Shown: one piece after another, positions 15,783-26,712 of the stretch
Position numbering within the stretch: position 1 is the stretch's first letter
Layout: each line of letters opens with the position of its first letter
NCBI GenBank assembly: GCA_017418445.1
Contig: JAFONM010000023.1
Coordinates: 1 to 34,800, forward strand
DNA from: Kiritimatiellia bacterium
Lineage (GTDB): Bacteria; Verrucomicrobiota; Kiritimatiellia; RFP12; UBA1067
Direction of reading: 5' to 3'
DNA: 34,800 nt
Translations under genes and position numbers: made by a program
Notes under the pieces: generated by a model
What the model was told of the DNA's origin: nothing
Databases searched by the model: none
The model's input: the letters and a program-made list of their open reading frames with translations, nothing else

Positions 15783-16943
15783 TCAATGGATGTTCCCCCT
15801 GCTCGGATGGCTCTTCTTCTTCGGCTTCCCGAGTTTGAGGAAGGTCGCGAACTTCATCGCCTCGGCGGGAATCTCGTCGCCCGTCGTGTCGGGCATGTCC
15901 TTCAGGTCGAGCCCGTGCTCCGCGTGCGTGTGGTGAAAGCGCGTCTTCGGATCGACGATCTTCCTGAGCTCGTCCTTGAATGCGTCGAGTCCCTCGCGCG
16001 TCTCGCACGAAATCGCAATCGGCCGGACTCCGGTCTCCTTGACGAAGCGCGCGAGGTTCTCCCTGGAGACCTCGGCGTCCATCTTGTTCGCGACGACGAG
16101 AGCCGGACGGGAGGCGAGCTCTATCGAGTAGTCGGAAATCTCCTTCTTCAGGACTTCATAGTCCGTCCACGGCTCCCGGCTGTCGGTCCCGGCCATGTCG
16201 ATCACGTAGACGAGGACCTTCGAGCGCTCGAGGTGCTTGAGGAACGCAAGGCCGAGTCCCACCCCCCTCGCCGCGCCCTCGATGATGCCGGGGACGTCCG
16301 CCATCGCGATCCTGGCGTAATCGGGATATACGATCGTCCCGACCATCGGATTTATCGTCGTGAAAGGATAGCTCGCGATCTTCGGGGTCGCGGACGAAAG
16401 GACGGAGAGGAGCGAACTCTTGCCCGCGTTGGGGAATCCGAGGAGTCCCGCATCGGCGATCGTCTTGAGCTCGAGGCGCAGCCTGCGCTCCTCAGGCTCG
16501 CCGCCTGGTGTATGCTCGGTGGGCGCCTGGTTGACGGACGACTTGAAGTGGACGTTTCCGAATCCGCCGGCGCCGCCCTTTGCGACTATCGCGGACTGTC
16601 CCGGACTCGTTATGTCGGCTACGAGGAGGCCGGTGTCTTCGTCGTACACCTCGGTCCCCAGCGGAACCGGTATGACGAGGTCCCTGCCGCGCCTGCCGTA
16701 CATCTTCTGGCCCTGTCCCGGTCCTCCGTCCTGCGCGTAGCACTTCGGATCGTAGTAGAGCGAAAGGAGCGAGTTGATGTGTTCGGACGCCTTGAAGACG
16801 ACGTCGCCTCCACGGCCTCCGTCGCCTCCGTCGGGTCCGCCGAACATGACGAGCGCCTCGCGGCGGAACGACGTCGCGCCGTCTCCGCCGCGTCCGGAAC
16901 GGACCTGTACGACAACCTGGTCTATGAACGACTTCGCCTTCAT
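15783..16943 (-). CDS. obgE: GTPase Obg/CgtA
   Basis: 386-residue ribosome-assembly and stress GTPase. The Gly-rich Obg fold fills residues 1-158 (SGRGGDGATSFRREA, GGPDGGDGGRGGDV, KGGAGGFGNVHF). The G domain has G1 GFPNAGKSS at 169-177, switch I PFTTINP, G3 DVPG at 216-219 and G4 NKMD. The C-terminus is a short tail ending in KKKSHPSRGNIH, not a full OCT domain. The ATG at 16943 lies 10 bases after the stop of the GH2 beta-galactosidase gene, with no clear ribosome site, so translation may depend on coupling. An essential GTPase gene directly behind a secreted glycosidase is an odd pairing. Confidence 0.96.
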   Translation of the reverse strand: MKAKSFIDQVVVQVRSGRGGDGATSFRREALVMFGGPDGGDGGRGGDVVFKASEHINSLLSLYYDPKCYAQDGGPGQGQKMYGRRGRDLVIPVPLGTEVYDEDTGLLVADITSPGQSAIVAKGGAGGFGNVHFKSSVNQAPTEHTPGGEPEERRLRLELKTIADAGLLGFPNAGKSSLLSVLSSATPKIASYPFTTINPMVGTIVYPDYARIAMADVPGIIEGAARGVGLGLAFLKHLERSKVLVYVIDMAGTDSREPWTDYEVLKKEISDYSIELASRPALVVANKMDAEVSRENLARFVKETGVRPIAISCETREGLDAFKDELRKIVDPKTRFHHTHAEHGLDLKDMPDTTGDEIPAEAMKFATFLKLGKPKKKSHPSRGNIH

Positions 16944-16953
16944 CGCATCACTG

Positions 16954-20130
<3,177 letters not shown>

Positions 20131-20757
20131 CTAGAATCCGAGGTCTTCGTCCACGACGAAGACGCGGATGTCGGTACGCCTCGGCCGCCGGTCCATTATC
20201 ACGGTGACGTTGCAGATCCTGTCGGGCGAATCGCAGTCGGCGCAGGCCCCGGTAAGCGCGCACGGCGTCTTCTTGTCCAGTCGCACGCAATTTGGCGGCG
20301 AGGCCTTGGCGTGGACGCGTGCTATCGCGGCGCCGACATCCCCTTCGACGATCTTGTTGCGGCCAACGACGAAGACGACCTCCTTCGGACCGAAAATCGA
20401 GGCCGCGACACGGTTGCCGTTGCCGTCGATGTTAACCAGCAGCCCGTCCGCCGTGAGCGCGTTGGCGCTCAGGAGAAAGAGGTCGCAGGTGAGCTCCGCC
20501 TTCATGACCTCCATCTTCTCGTCCGGGGAAAGCGTCGGGTCCCCGTGGCGGAGGATTCGCTTCCCCGCGGCCTTCGCCGCGTCGGCTATTCCGAGCGCTC
20601 CGACGGTCTTCGACCCGCCGAATCCGACGGACGAGGCCTTCTCCACCTCGCGCATCACTAGTTCCCTCGCCGTCGCCGGGTCGGAGCAGTACTCCGCGGC
20701 GAATCCGCGCGCCCTGAGGCCCTCTACGGCCTTCATGCAAAGTTCCCTGGTTGTCAT
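20131..20757 (-). CDS. LUD-domain (lactate-utilisation-type) protein
   Basis: 208-residue protein of the LUD family (LutB/LutC, YkgG, DUF162). Visible landmarks are [14 protein letters not shown] near 41-54, [37 protein letters not shown] near 97-133, and [18 protein letters not shown] toward the end. Stand-alone members of this type are often annotated simply as lactate utilization proteins, and their reaction is unproven. The cluster of four Cys at the end could bind metal. The ATG at 20757 is chosen because it lies 7 bases from a good promoter; the frame upstream of it passes through that promoter. It is transcribed divergently from the cyclophilin gene and has no LutA/LutB partner here, so a role in lactate oxidation is doubtful. 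Confidence 0.85.
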   Translation of the reverse strand: MTTRELCMKAVEGLRARGFAAEYCSDPATARELVMREVEKASSVGFGGSKTVGALGIADAAKAAGKRILRHGDPTLSPDEKMEVMKAELTCDLFLLSANALTADGLLVNIDGNGNRVAASIFGPKEVVFVVGRNKIVEGDVGAAIARVHAKASPPNCVRLDKKTPCALTGACADCDSPDRICNVTVIMDRRPRRTDIRVFVVDEDLGF

Positions 20758-20764
20758 GACGGTA

Positions 20765-20793
20765 GTTATACCATTTTCGACCGCCAAAGGCAA
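20765..20793 (-). promoter_or_regulatory. Promoter of the LUD-domain gene
   Basis: The minus strand has -35 TTGCCT (20788-20793), a 17-base spacer ending in TGG, and -10 TATAAC (20765-20770), which ends 7 bases before the ATG at 20757. Transcription should start at or one base from the start codon. Confidence 0.75.
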
Positions 20794-20814
20794 GGGGCGC
20801 GGACGTCCGAAATA

Positions 20815-20823
20815 TGGTATAAT
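20815..20823 (+). promoter_or_regulatory. Extended -10 promoter of the cyclophilin-purN unit
   Basis: The sequence is TGGTATAAT, with 7 bases between the box and the ATG at 20831. There is no recognisable -35 hexamer. The perfect 10-base palindrome CGGACGTCCG (20800-20809) lies just upstream and could be an operator. Confidence 0.75.
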
Positions 20824-20830
20824 ATCGCCC

Positions 20831-21325
20831 ATGAAAGCAACCATTGAAACCACGATGGGCACGATCAGCCTCGAACTCAACGCCGACAGGGCGCCGGAGA
20901 CCGTACGCAACTTCGTCGAATACGCGAAGAGCGGACACTACGACGGGACGATCTTCCACCGCGTCATAGACGGATTCATGATCCAGGGAGGCGGCTTCAC
21001 GAAGTCCATGGACCAGAAGCCAACCCGCGACCCGATCCGCAACGAGGCGATGAACGGGCTCAAGAACACGCGCGGCACGATAGCCATGGCCCGCACCATG
21101 GTCGTCGACTCCGCCACGAGCCAGTTCTTCATCAACCTCGTCGACAACGACTTCCTCGACTTCTCCTCGCCCACTCCGCAGGGATTCGGCTACGCCGTCT
21201 TCGGAAAGGTGACGGACGGGATGGACGTCGTCGACAAGATCGGCAAGGCCAAGACAGGCTTCTCGGGTCCCCACCAGAACGTCCCGGAGACTCCGATCGT
21301 CATCAAGAAGGTGACGGTGGTCTGA
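20831..21325 (+). CDS. Peptidyl-prolyl cis-trans isomerase, cyclophilin type
   Basis: 164-residue cyclophilin that speeds proline isomerisation during protein folding. The core motifs are [13 protein letters not shown] at about 41-53, with the catalytic-type Arg and Phe, then [24 protein letters not shown] and [16 protein letters not shown]. There is no signal peptide, so it resembles cytosolic PpiB rather than PpiA. A much longer open frame continues upstream, but it only shadows the opposite-strand LUD gene. The ATG at 20831 is supported by the family N-terminus ([17 protein letters not shown]) and by the promoter 7 bases away. Its stop codon shares one base with the ATG of purN (TGATG). 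Confidence 0.95.
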   Translation: MKATIETTMGTISLELNADRAPETVRNFVEYAKSGHYDGTIFHRVIDGFMIQGGGFTKSMDQKPTRDPIRNEAMNGLKNTRGTIAMARTMVVDSATSQFFINLVDNDFLDFSSPTPQGFGYAVFGKVTDGMDVVDKIGKAKTGFSGPHQNVPETPIVIKKVTVV

Positions 21326-21939
21326 TGGCCAGGCTGAAACTCGGAGTGCTCGGCTCGGGAGCCGGCTCGAACATGCAGTCGATCGTGGACGCGATCGACG
21401 CCGGAACGCTCGATGCGGAGATCAGGATAGTCCTCGCGGACGTTCAGGACGCGAAGATACTCGATCGCGCGAAGCGCCGCTCGATCCCCTGCCGGTATCT
21501 CGACTGCGCCCCCTGGAAGACGAAACTCGAGGGTCCCGCCGAGGACCGCTGCATAGAGATCCTGAGGTCCGCCGGGGTCGACACCGTCGTCCTGGCGGGA
21601 TTCATGCGCATCGTGAAGCCGAAGCTCCTCGCCGCGTTCCCGAACCGCGTCGTCAACATCCACCCGGCCATCCTCCCCGCCTTCCCGGGAGTCCACAGCT
21701 GGACGCAGGCTCTCGACTACGGATGCAAGGTCGCGGGCGTGACGGTCCACTTCGTCGACGCGGGAACGGACTCCGGTCCCATACTCGTGCAGAAGACGGT
21801 CCCCGTCATGGAGGACGACACTCCGGACACGCTCCATGCGCGCATTCAGGTGCAGGAGCACATCGCGTACCCCGAGGCGCTGAACATAATCGCCACGGGC
21901 AAGTACAGGATCGAGGGACGGCGCGTCAGGATCGGATAA
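21325..21939 (+). CDS. purN: Phosphoribosylglycinamide formyltransferase (10-formyl-THF dependent)
   Basis: 204-residue GAR transformylase, the third step of purine synthesis. The N-terminal LGVLGSGAGSNMQSI binds GAR phosphate. The catalytic triad is Asn-111 and His-113 in VVNIHPAILPAFPG and Asp-149 in VDAGTDSGPI. The length and order match PurN. It is translationally coupled to the cyclophilin gene through TGATG. Its last 14 bases overlap the end of the convergent deaminase gene, and a strong hairpin 26 bases past the stop is a likely terminator. purD and purF lie elsewhere in the window in separate units, so purine genes are dispersed here. Confidence 0.96.
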   Translation: MARLKLGVLGSGAGSNMQSIVDAIDAGTLDAEIRIVLADVQDAKILDRAKRRSIPCRYLDCAPWKTKLEGPAEDRCIEILRSAGVDTVVLAGFMRIVKPKLLAAFPNRVVNIHPAILPAFPGVHSWTQALDYGCKVAGVTVHFVDAGTDSGPILVQKTVPVMEDDTPDTLHARIQVQEHIAYPEALNIIATGKYRIEGRRVRIG

Positions 21940-23203
21940 GCCCGAGCCGCGCGACCGCCGCGAGGAACCCGTTTCGGACGTCGTCCGAAACGGGTTTCGA
22001 CTTTTCGTAGACGCACCTGCCGGCGACATATGTCGCGACGACGTCCGAGGCCTGCATCGAATGGACCGCCAGGTTCGCGACATCGAGGCACGGAACGAGG
22101 TGCGGGGCGGAGAGGTCGACGATCGCGAGGTCCGCGGACTTGCCGACCTCGATAGATCCGGTCTCCGATTCCATTCCCAGCGCCTTGGCGCCGTTCAATG
22201 TCGCCATCTCAACCACGTCCCACGGCTGGAGGACCGTCGGATCCGACGCGAGCCCCTTGTGGATGAGAGAGGCCAGGTGCATCTCCTCGAACATGTCGAG
22301 ATTGTCGTTGGACGCGCAGCCGTCGGTCCCGAGCGCGACGTTCACCCCGAGCTCCATCGCGCGGCGTATGCGGGCGAATCCGCTGCCGAGCTTCATGTTG
22401 CTTGTCGGATTGTGGACGAGCGATACGCCGTGTTCGGCCATTATCCTGAAGTCGTCGTCAGTGCAGTGGACGCAGTGCGCTGCGTATCCGCCGAAGTCGA
22501 GGATTCCTGTATCGGCGAGATACGCGATCGGCGTCTTGCCGTGTCGGCCGATGCATTCCTCGTGCTCCCTCTTCGTCTCGCTGACGTGGACGTGGAGAGG
22601 ACGCTTCAGCCAGCGGTTCGCGTCAGCAAGGGCGCGGCAGAACTTTTCGTCGGTAAGGTATTCGGAATGGATGCAGATGTCAGCCTCGACGAGGGAAGGT
22701 GCGTGACCGGAATTCCAATCCCTCGTGAACGTGACGCAGTCGTCCAGACGTCCCTCGACGAAGGAGAGTCCGACACGCGAAACCCTGCCGCGCATTCCCG
22801 CCTCGAGAAGCGCCCGGCCCGTTCCGTCGCCGGGGAAGTCGTACATGTCCGCGACGGTCGTCGTTCCGCCCGCGAACATCTCGAGGATCCCCCACCGCGC
22901 GCCGGCGTATACGTCCGCGGGAGTCATCTTCGCCTCGACGGGGAAGATCGCCTCCTCCAGCCAGCGCTTCAACGGGAGTCCGCCGCCGAGTCCCCTCACG
23001 AGCGTCATCGCGGTGTGTCCGTGGCAGTTGACGAAGCCCGGCATGACGAGCTTCCCGGAGCAGTCGACTGCTGCGGCGCCGTCGGGCTCCTCGCGGGAGG
23101 CTCCGACCGACTCTATCCGTCCATCCTCGCCGATGACGACATCGCCGGCGGCGACCTTGCGCCCCGGGAGGAGCATCGTTCCGTTCCTTAGTATCGTCTT
23201 CAT
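21926..23203 (-). CDS. Amidohydrolase, 5'-methylthioadenosine/S-adenosylhomocysteine deaminase type
   Basis: 425-residue metal-dependent deaminase of the amidohydrolase superfamily. The metal site HxH is at 61-63 (MPGFVNCHGHT), followed by HVHVSETKREHEE (third metal His and catalytic Glu region), AAHCVHCTDDD (His), HNPTSNMKLGSG and ALGTDGCASNDNLDM (metal Asp). These segments match MtaD/SAH deaminases closely. The likely reaction is deamination of MTA or SAH to the inosyl compounds; related enzymes act on other adenosine derivatives or guanine. The ATG at 23203 overlaps the stop of the BioH-like gene (ATGA). Near the C-terminus the codons for KPVSDDVRNGF contain a 31-base near-perfect palindrome that doubles as the purN terminator. 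Confidence 0.9.
   Translation of the reverse strand: MKTILRNGTMLLPGRKVAAGDVVIGEDGRIESVGASREEPDGAAAVDCSGKLVMPGFVNCHGHTAMTLVRGLGGGLPLKRWLEEAIFPVEAKMTPADVYAGARWGILEMFAGGTTTVADMYDFPGDGTGRALLEAGMRGRVSRVGLSFVEGRLDDCVTFTRDWNSGHAPSLVEADICIHSEYLTDEKFCRALADANRWLKRPLHVHVSETKREHEECIGRHGKTPIAYLADTGILDFGGYAAHCVHCTDDDFRIMAEHGVSLVHNPTSNMKLGSGFARIRRAMELGVNVALGTDGCASNDNLDMFEEMHLASLIHKGLASDPTVLQPWDVVEMATLNGAKALGMESETGSIEVGKSADLAIVDLSAPHLVPCLDVANLAVHSMQASDVVATYVAGRCVYEKSKPVSDDVRNGFLAAVARLGLIRS
21966..21996 (+). terminator. Terminator-like hairpin for purN, inside the convergent gene
   Basis: Two perfect 15-base arms, AACCCGTTTCGGACG and CGTCCGAAACGGGTT, are separated by a single T. On the plus strand they are followed by TCGACTTTT, a weak T-rich tail; on the minus strand there is no T tract. 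It begins 26 bases after the purN stop and lies within the coding part of the opposite deaminase gene. Confidence 0.7.
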
Positions 23204-23850
23204 GACATCTCCCTCACTGCGGCGTCTATCTTTTCTGGAATCATTATCGGAAGCGCGTGCTCGCCTCCGGGCACCATCTCGACCTTCGCCCCCGGAAAGA
23301 CGGTCTCGAGGAAGTGCGCGTTCTCGGGACGCACGATGCCGTCGCGCTCGCTCTGGAAGATCCTTACGGGAAACCTCGCCTTGCCCGACGCGAGAAGATC
23401 GATGAGCTCTATGCGGAGATCGGTATCCTTCAGATAGTCGAGTCCGCGCTGGAGATGCTCGTCCGTGTCCATCATGTACGGATTCGGCCTGCCTTCCGGC
23501 GCCCCGAAGAATCCCTCTCCGTGCGTGGCCTTGAGGCCGACCTCGAGCGCCTTAAGCCGACGGTCGCTCATGCCTTTCCAGTTCGGAGCCTCCATCATGC
23601 GCGCAGTCGCTGCGACGAGAACGAGCCCCTTGATCCTCTTCGGACGCGAACAGGCGAGCGCCAGGGCGCGGCTTCCGCCCATGGACCAGCCGACGACGAC
23701 GGCGGAGCCCATGTCGTCGAGCGCCTTCTCGGCGACTCCGTCCATCTGCTCCACGTATGAGACCATCCTGGCGCCGGGATCCTTCACGAACCCGCAAAGG
23801 TCCCACGCCCGCTCGTGCGCGGCCCATCCGTTGAGCACGAGCACTCGCAT
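23200..23850 (-). CDS. Alpha/beta hydrolase, BioH-like
   Basis: 216-residue alpha/beta-hydrolase. The nucleophile elbow is GWSMGGS with Ser-56, the acid is Asp-170 in QSERDGIV, and the His is 198 in PGGEHALP. The short N-terminus MRVLVLNGWAAHERAWD and the GWSMGG elbow resemble BioH, which frees pimeloyl-ACP from its methyl ester for biotin synthesis. A minimal BioG/BioH-type esterase is possible, but no bio gene is adjacent, so I leave the symbol blank. The ATG at 23850 overlaps the stop of the upstream metallo-hydrolase gene (TGATG), and its own stop overlaps the ATG of the deaminase gene. It is therefore tightly coupled in the trpS-to-deaminase run. Confidence 0.82.
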   Translation of the reverse strand: MRVLVLNGWAAHERAWDLCGFVKDPGARMVSYVEQMDGVAEKALDDMGSAVVVGWSMGGSRALALACSRPKRIKGLVLVAATARMMEAPNWKGMSDRRLKALEVGLKATHGEGFFGAPEGRPNPYMMDTDEHLQRGLDYLKDTDLRIELIDLLASGKARFPVRIFQSERDGIVRPENAHFLETVFPGAKVEMVPGGEHALPIMIPEKIDAAVREMS

Positions 23851-24632
23851 CACGCAGCCCCCCATGTGACTGGTTCGTACGGCGGGAGGACGGCGAGGTC
23901 CACGTCCTCGCGCGCGATCTCCCTCAGCGCGTCGCGCACCGCGGCGTCCGCGAGATGCGGCGCGTTGCATTCGCACGACAGGTGCGCGAGGCGGAGCGCC
24001 TTGAGGCGCCGAGACGCGAAGCGACGGACGAGGTCCGCAGCCTCGTCGTTGGAAAGGTGTCCGCGCGGACCGCGGATGCGGCGCTTGAGCATCTCGGACC
24101 TGTCGCTGCCGGCGAGAAGCCCCCTGTCGTGGTTCGCCTCCAGCGTCGCGTAGTCGGCTTCGGCGAGATGGACGCCTATCGAATCAAGGGGGGTGCCGAC
24201 GTCTGTCGCGTGGAAGTAGCCGATCCCCTCGGCGCGCACCATGAAGCCGACGGGGTCCGGAACGTCGTGCGGAATCGGGAACGCGCACACCTCGAAGGGT
24301 CCGACCTCGAAGGACTGTCCGTTCTCGAACGGAATGAATTCCTCTTCAGGGACTCCGGCAGAGGACGCGATCGCCTCGGAGGTCATCAGGTTCGCGAAGA
24401 GCGGAATGTCCGGGAACTTCCTGTGGAAGACGCCGAGTCCCTTTGCGTGGTCCGAGTGGTCGTGCGTGAAGACGATTCCGACTATCGAGTCCGGCGAGAT
24501 TCCAACGGAGCCCATGCGGGCAAGCATCTCACTTCTCGCGGCGATCCCGCAGTCGATCATCAGGACCGAGCCCGCGGACTCCACGAGATACGCGTTGCCT
24601 GCGCTGGAACTCGCTAGCGAGTGGAACTTCAC
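23850..24632 (-). CDS. MBL-fold metallo-hydrolase, YycJ/WalJ family
   Basis: 260-residue metallo-beta-lactamase-fold protein. The start motif FHSLASSSAGNAYLV and the metal motif FTHDHSDHAKG (HxHxDH at 57-62) are those of the YycJ/WalJ group, probable nucleases linked in Firmicutes to cell-wall and replication control. Further His residues (HATDVGT, ANHD and HLS) occur in the expected order. The GTG start at 24632 overlaps the purD stop as GTGA and has AAAGG just upstream; the longer open frame is a purD shadow. It is followed directly by the BioH-like gene. No WalK/WalR system is present, so its role here is unknown, but a DNA or RNA phosphodiesterase is plausible. Confidence 0.87.
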   Translation of the reverse strand: MKFHSLASSSAGNAYLVESAGSVLMIDCGIAARSEMLARMGSVGISPDSIVGIVFTHDHSDHAKGLGVFHRKFPDIPLFANLMTSEAIASSAGVPEEEFIPFENGQSFEVGPFEVCAFPIPHDVPDPVGFMVRAEGIGYFHATDVGTPLDSIGVHLAEADYATLEANHDRGLLAGSDRSEMLKRRIRGPRGHLSNDEAADLVRRFASRRLKALRLAHLSCECNAPHLADAAVRDALREIAREDVDLAVLPPYEPVTWGAA

Positions 24633-25933
24633 CTTTCGAACGCCCTGTGGGCGATGTCCTTCCTGTAGAACATCCCGTCGAAGGAAATCCTCCCGAGTCG
24701 CGCGTACGCGCGGTCGACGGCCTCGCGCAGTGTCGCGCCCCTGCCGGTAACGCTCAGGACGCGTCCGCCGGAGGTGACGATTCCGCCGTCCTGCGCCTTT
24801 GTACCGCAATGGAAGACGATCGTGTTCGGGTCGTCGCCCTCGAGTCCGGAGATGCTCCTGCCCTTCTCGTAGGAACCGGGATATCCGCCGGAAGAAGCGA
24901 TGACGGTCGCCGCGGCCTCGTCCGAGACGACGATGTCCTCGTCGCGCAGCGCGCCGGTCGCGGCGTGGAGCAGCGCCGTAGCGAAGCTGCCGCCGAGACG
25001 CGGCAGGACCGCCTCCGTCTCGGGGTCTCCGAAGCGTGCGTTGAACTCGACGACGTTCACCGTCGAGCCGCTCTTCGCGAGCGGACCGTGCGGATTCGAA
25101 TCCGCGTCGTTCACCATGAGTCCCGCGTAGAGGATCCCGCGATATGCGACTCCGCGCCTCCTGAGCTCGCGGACGACGGGAAGTATGATCTTTTCCTTGA
25201 TGAACGGGAGCCGGTCGGTCGTGACGACGGGAGCGGGCGAATACGCGCCCATGCCGCCCGTGTTCGGACCCTTGTCACCGTCGAAGATGCGCTTGTGGTC
25301 CTGCGAGCTCGGCAGGAGGACGGCGTTCTCGCCGTCCACCATCGCGAGGATCGAGCACTCTTCGCCATGCAGGAACTCCTCGACGAGGACCTCGGCTCCG
25401 GCGGCGCCGAACCTGCCGCCGACGAGCATGTCGTCGATCGCGGCCTCGGCCTGCTCCTTCGTCTCGGCGACGATCACGCCCTTGCCGGCGGCGAGCCCGT
25501 CGGCCTTTATGACGACGGGGAGTCCGAACGCGGGGAGCGCGGCCTTCGCCTTCGCGGCGTCGGTGAAGGTCTCGGCCATTCCGGTAGGGACGCCGGCGGC
25601 CTTCATGACTTCCTTGGCGAAACGCTTCGAACCCTCCATGCGGGCTCCGGCGGCGACGGGTCCGAACGCGGGGATGCCCAGCGAAAGGAGCGCGTCGACG
25701 AGACCCTTCACGAGCGGCGCCTCGGGTCCGACGACCACGAGGTCCGGCGAATTCTCCCTCGCCCACTTCGAGATTCCGTCGACGTCCTCCGCGCCTATCG
25801 CGACGTTCTTCGCGACCGCCGCGGTCCCGGCGTTCCCCGGAGCGCAGAAGATTTCGTGCCTCTCCTCGTCCTGCGCGAGCCTCCAGGCGATCGCGTGTTC
25901 CCTTCCGCCGCCGCCGACTACCAGAATCTTCAT
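24629..25933 (-). CDS. purD: Phosphoribosylamine--glycine ligase (GAR synthetase)
   Basis: 434-residue ATP-grasp ligase, the second step of purine synthesis. The N-terminus KILVVGGGGREHAIAW is diagnostic. ATP-grasp landmarks follow: PVVIKADGLAAGKGVIVA, VLVEEFLHGEECS, SQDHKRIFDGDKGPNTGGMGAYSPAP, GILYAGLM and NVVEFNARFGDPETEAVLPRL. The length is typical (420-430). The ATG at 25933 has AGGG about 9 bases upstream; the TTG two codons earlier is less likely. It follows the coiled-coil LysM gene by 43 bases and overlaps the metallo-hydrolase gene. It is the only metabolic gene inside this run of envelope and chromosome genes. Confidence 0.96.
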   Translation of the reverse strand: MKILVVGGGGREHAIAWRLAQDEERHEIFCAPGNAGTAAVAKNVAIGAEDVDGISKWARENSPDLVVVGPEAPLVKGLVDALLSLGIPAFGPVAAGARMEGSKRFAKEVMKAAGVPTGMAETFTDAAKAKAALPAFGLPVVIKADGLAAGKGVIVAETKEQAEAAIDDMLVGGRFGAAGAEVLVEEFLHGEECSILAMVDGENAVLLPSSQDHKRIFDGDKGPNTGGMGAYSPAPVVTTDRLPFIKEKIILPVVRELRRRGVAYRGILYAGLMVNDADSNPHGPLAKSGSTVNVVEFNARFGDPETEAVLPRLGGSFATALLHAATGALRDEDIVVSDEAAATVIASSGGYPGSYEKGRSISGLEGDDPNTIVFHCGTKAQDGGIVTSGGRVLSVTGRGATLREAVDRAYARLGRISFDGMFYRKDIAHRAFER

Positions 25934-25976
25934 TGTCAAATTCCCTTCTTCGCTAGGTTGGACGTCTCGACTGACC

Positions 25977-26516
25977 TCACTTGTCGGCGGGGACAGTAAG
26001 CTTCTGTCCGATCCGCAGCATGTCGCTCTTGAGTCCGTTCATCTGCCTGAGCTTGCTCACCGTCGTGTTGAACGCCTGGGCTATGAGCGAAAGAGTGTCG
26101 CCGGCCTGGACCGTGTAGGTTCCGCGCGGACCCGCGCTGCGCTCGGCCTGGCGCTGGCGCTCGGCTTCGCGCTCCGCCTGGACCCTCCGCTCCTTCTCCT
26201 GCTTGTCGATGCGCGAGGAGAGGTCGCTCACGATCGCGGAGCGCTGGGACTGCATCTCCTTCCTGATGCTCGCGATCTCGGACTTGAGCGCGGCGATTTC
26301 CGCCTTCAGCGCGGCTATCTCGCTGTTTTTCTCGAGCTTCGCGACGCGATCGGCGATTGCGTTCTGGTTCTGTTCGAGAATGTCGACTTGACCCGCGACG
26401 CGCTGGACGTCCTCGTACGCCTGCTGCTTGACGAACGCATCGCGTCCGCTTTCCGACGGAGCCGCGACGGAGGCGGCCGCAAGCATCGTCATCGCCAGTG
26501 CAACATGTATCTTCAT
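25977..26516 (-). CDS. Exported coiled-coil protein with C-terminal LysM domain
   Basis: 179 residues. A signal peptide (1-19, [19 protein letters not shown]) is followed by a long charged coiled coil (about 35-128) with regular [15 protein letters not shown]-type heptads, an Arg/Gln/Glu-rich stretch and one LysM at 133-176 ([29 protein letters not shown]). LysM domains bind GlcNAc-containing glycans, chiefly peptidoglycan, so the protein probably forms trimers or dimers held to the cell wall. GGGAG lies just before the ATG at 26516. It is the third gene of a cassette with a TPR-LysM lipoprotein and a tiny membrane protein, all behind scpAB. The layout recalls CpoB/YbgF-type periplasmic helpers, but no sequence match to them is evident. 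Confidence 0.85.
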   Translation of the reverse strand: MKIHVALAMTMLAAASVAAPSESGRDAFVKQQAYEDVQRVAGQVDILEQNQNAIADRVAKLEKNSEIAALKAEIAALKSEIASIRKEMQSQRSAIVSDLSSRIDKQEKERRVQAEREAERQRQAERSAGPRGTYTVQAGDTLSLIAQAFNTTVSKLRQMNGLKSDMLRIGQKLTVPADK

Positions 26517-26544
26517 AGTTTCTCCCTTCTTTCGTTTAAACGTC

Positions 26545-26712
26545 TCAGAACCATATCAGGACGACGAGCCACGCCGCAGCCGCGACACCCGCGACCGCGA
26601 GGAACCTGTTCCTCTTCGCGTCGACGGGATCAGTCCCGGCCCTGAGCCGGATTCCGCTCATGCCGGCCCCGGAGAGGTAGTGGAATATCGCCAGACGGCT
26701 CCTCGTCTTCAT
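26545..26712 (-). CDS. Small single-pass membrane protein of unknown function
   Basis: 55 residues: a basic cytosolic half ([20 protein letters not shown]...) and a C-terminal membrane helix (about 35-55, [19 protein letters not shown]) that ends the protein. The helix is near the extreme C-terminus, so it may be tail-anchored with the N-terminus inside. The ATG at 26712 shares ATGA with the stop of the TPR-LysM lipoprotein gene; the 27 codons upstream in this frame shadow that gene. Its fixed place between two LysM-protein genes suggests a membrane link in the same assembly. No family is recognised. Confidence 0.7.
   Translation of the reverse strand: MKTRSRLAIFHYLSGAGMSGIRLRAGTDPVDAKRNRFLAVAGVAAAAWLVVLIWF

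Noticed and set aside
20168-20830. 220-residue N-terminal extension of the cyclophilin
   Set aside because: It overlaps the divergent LUD gene and both promoters; the family N-terminus begins at the ATG at 20831.
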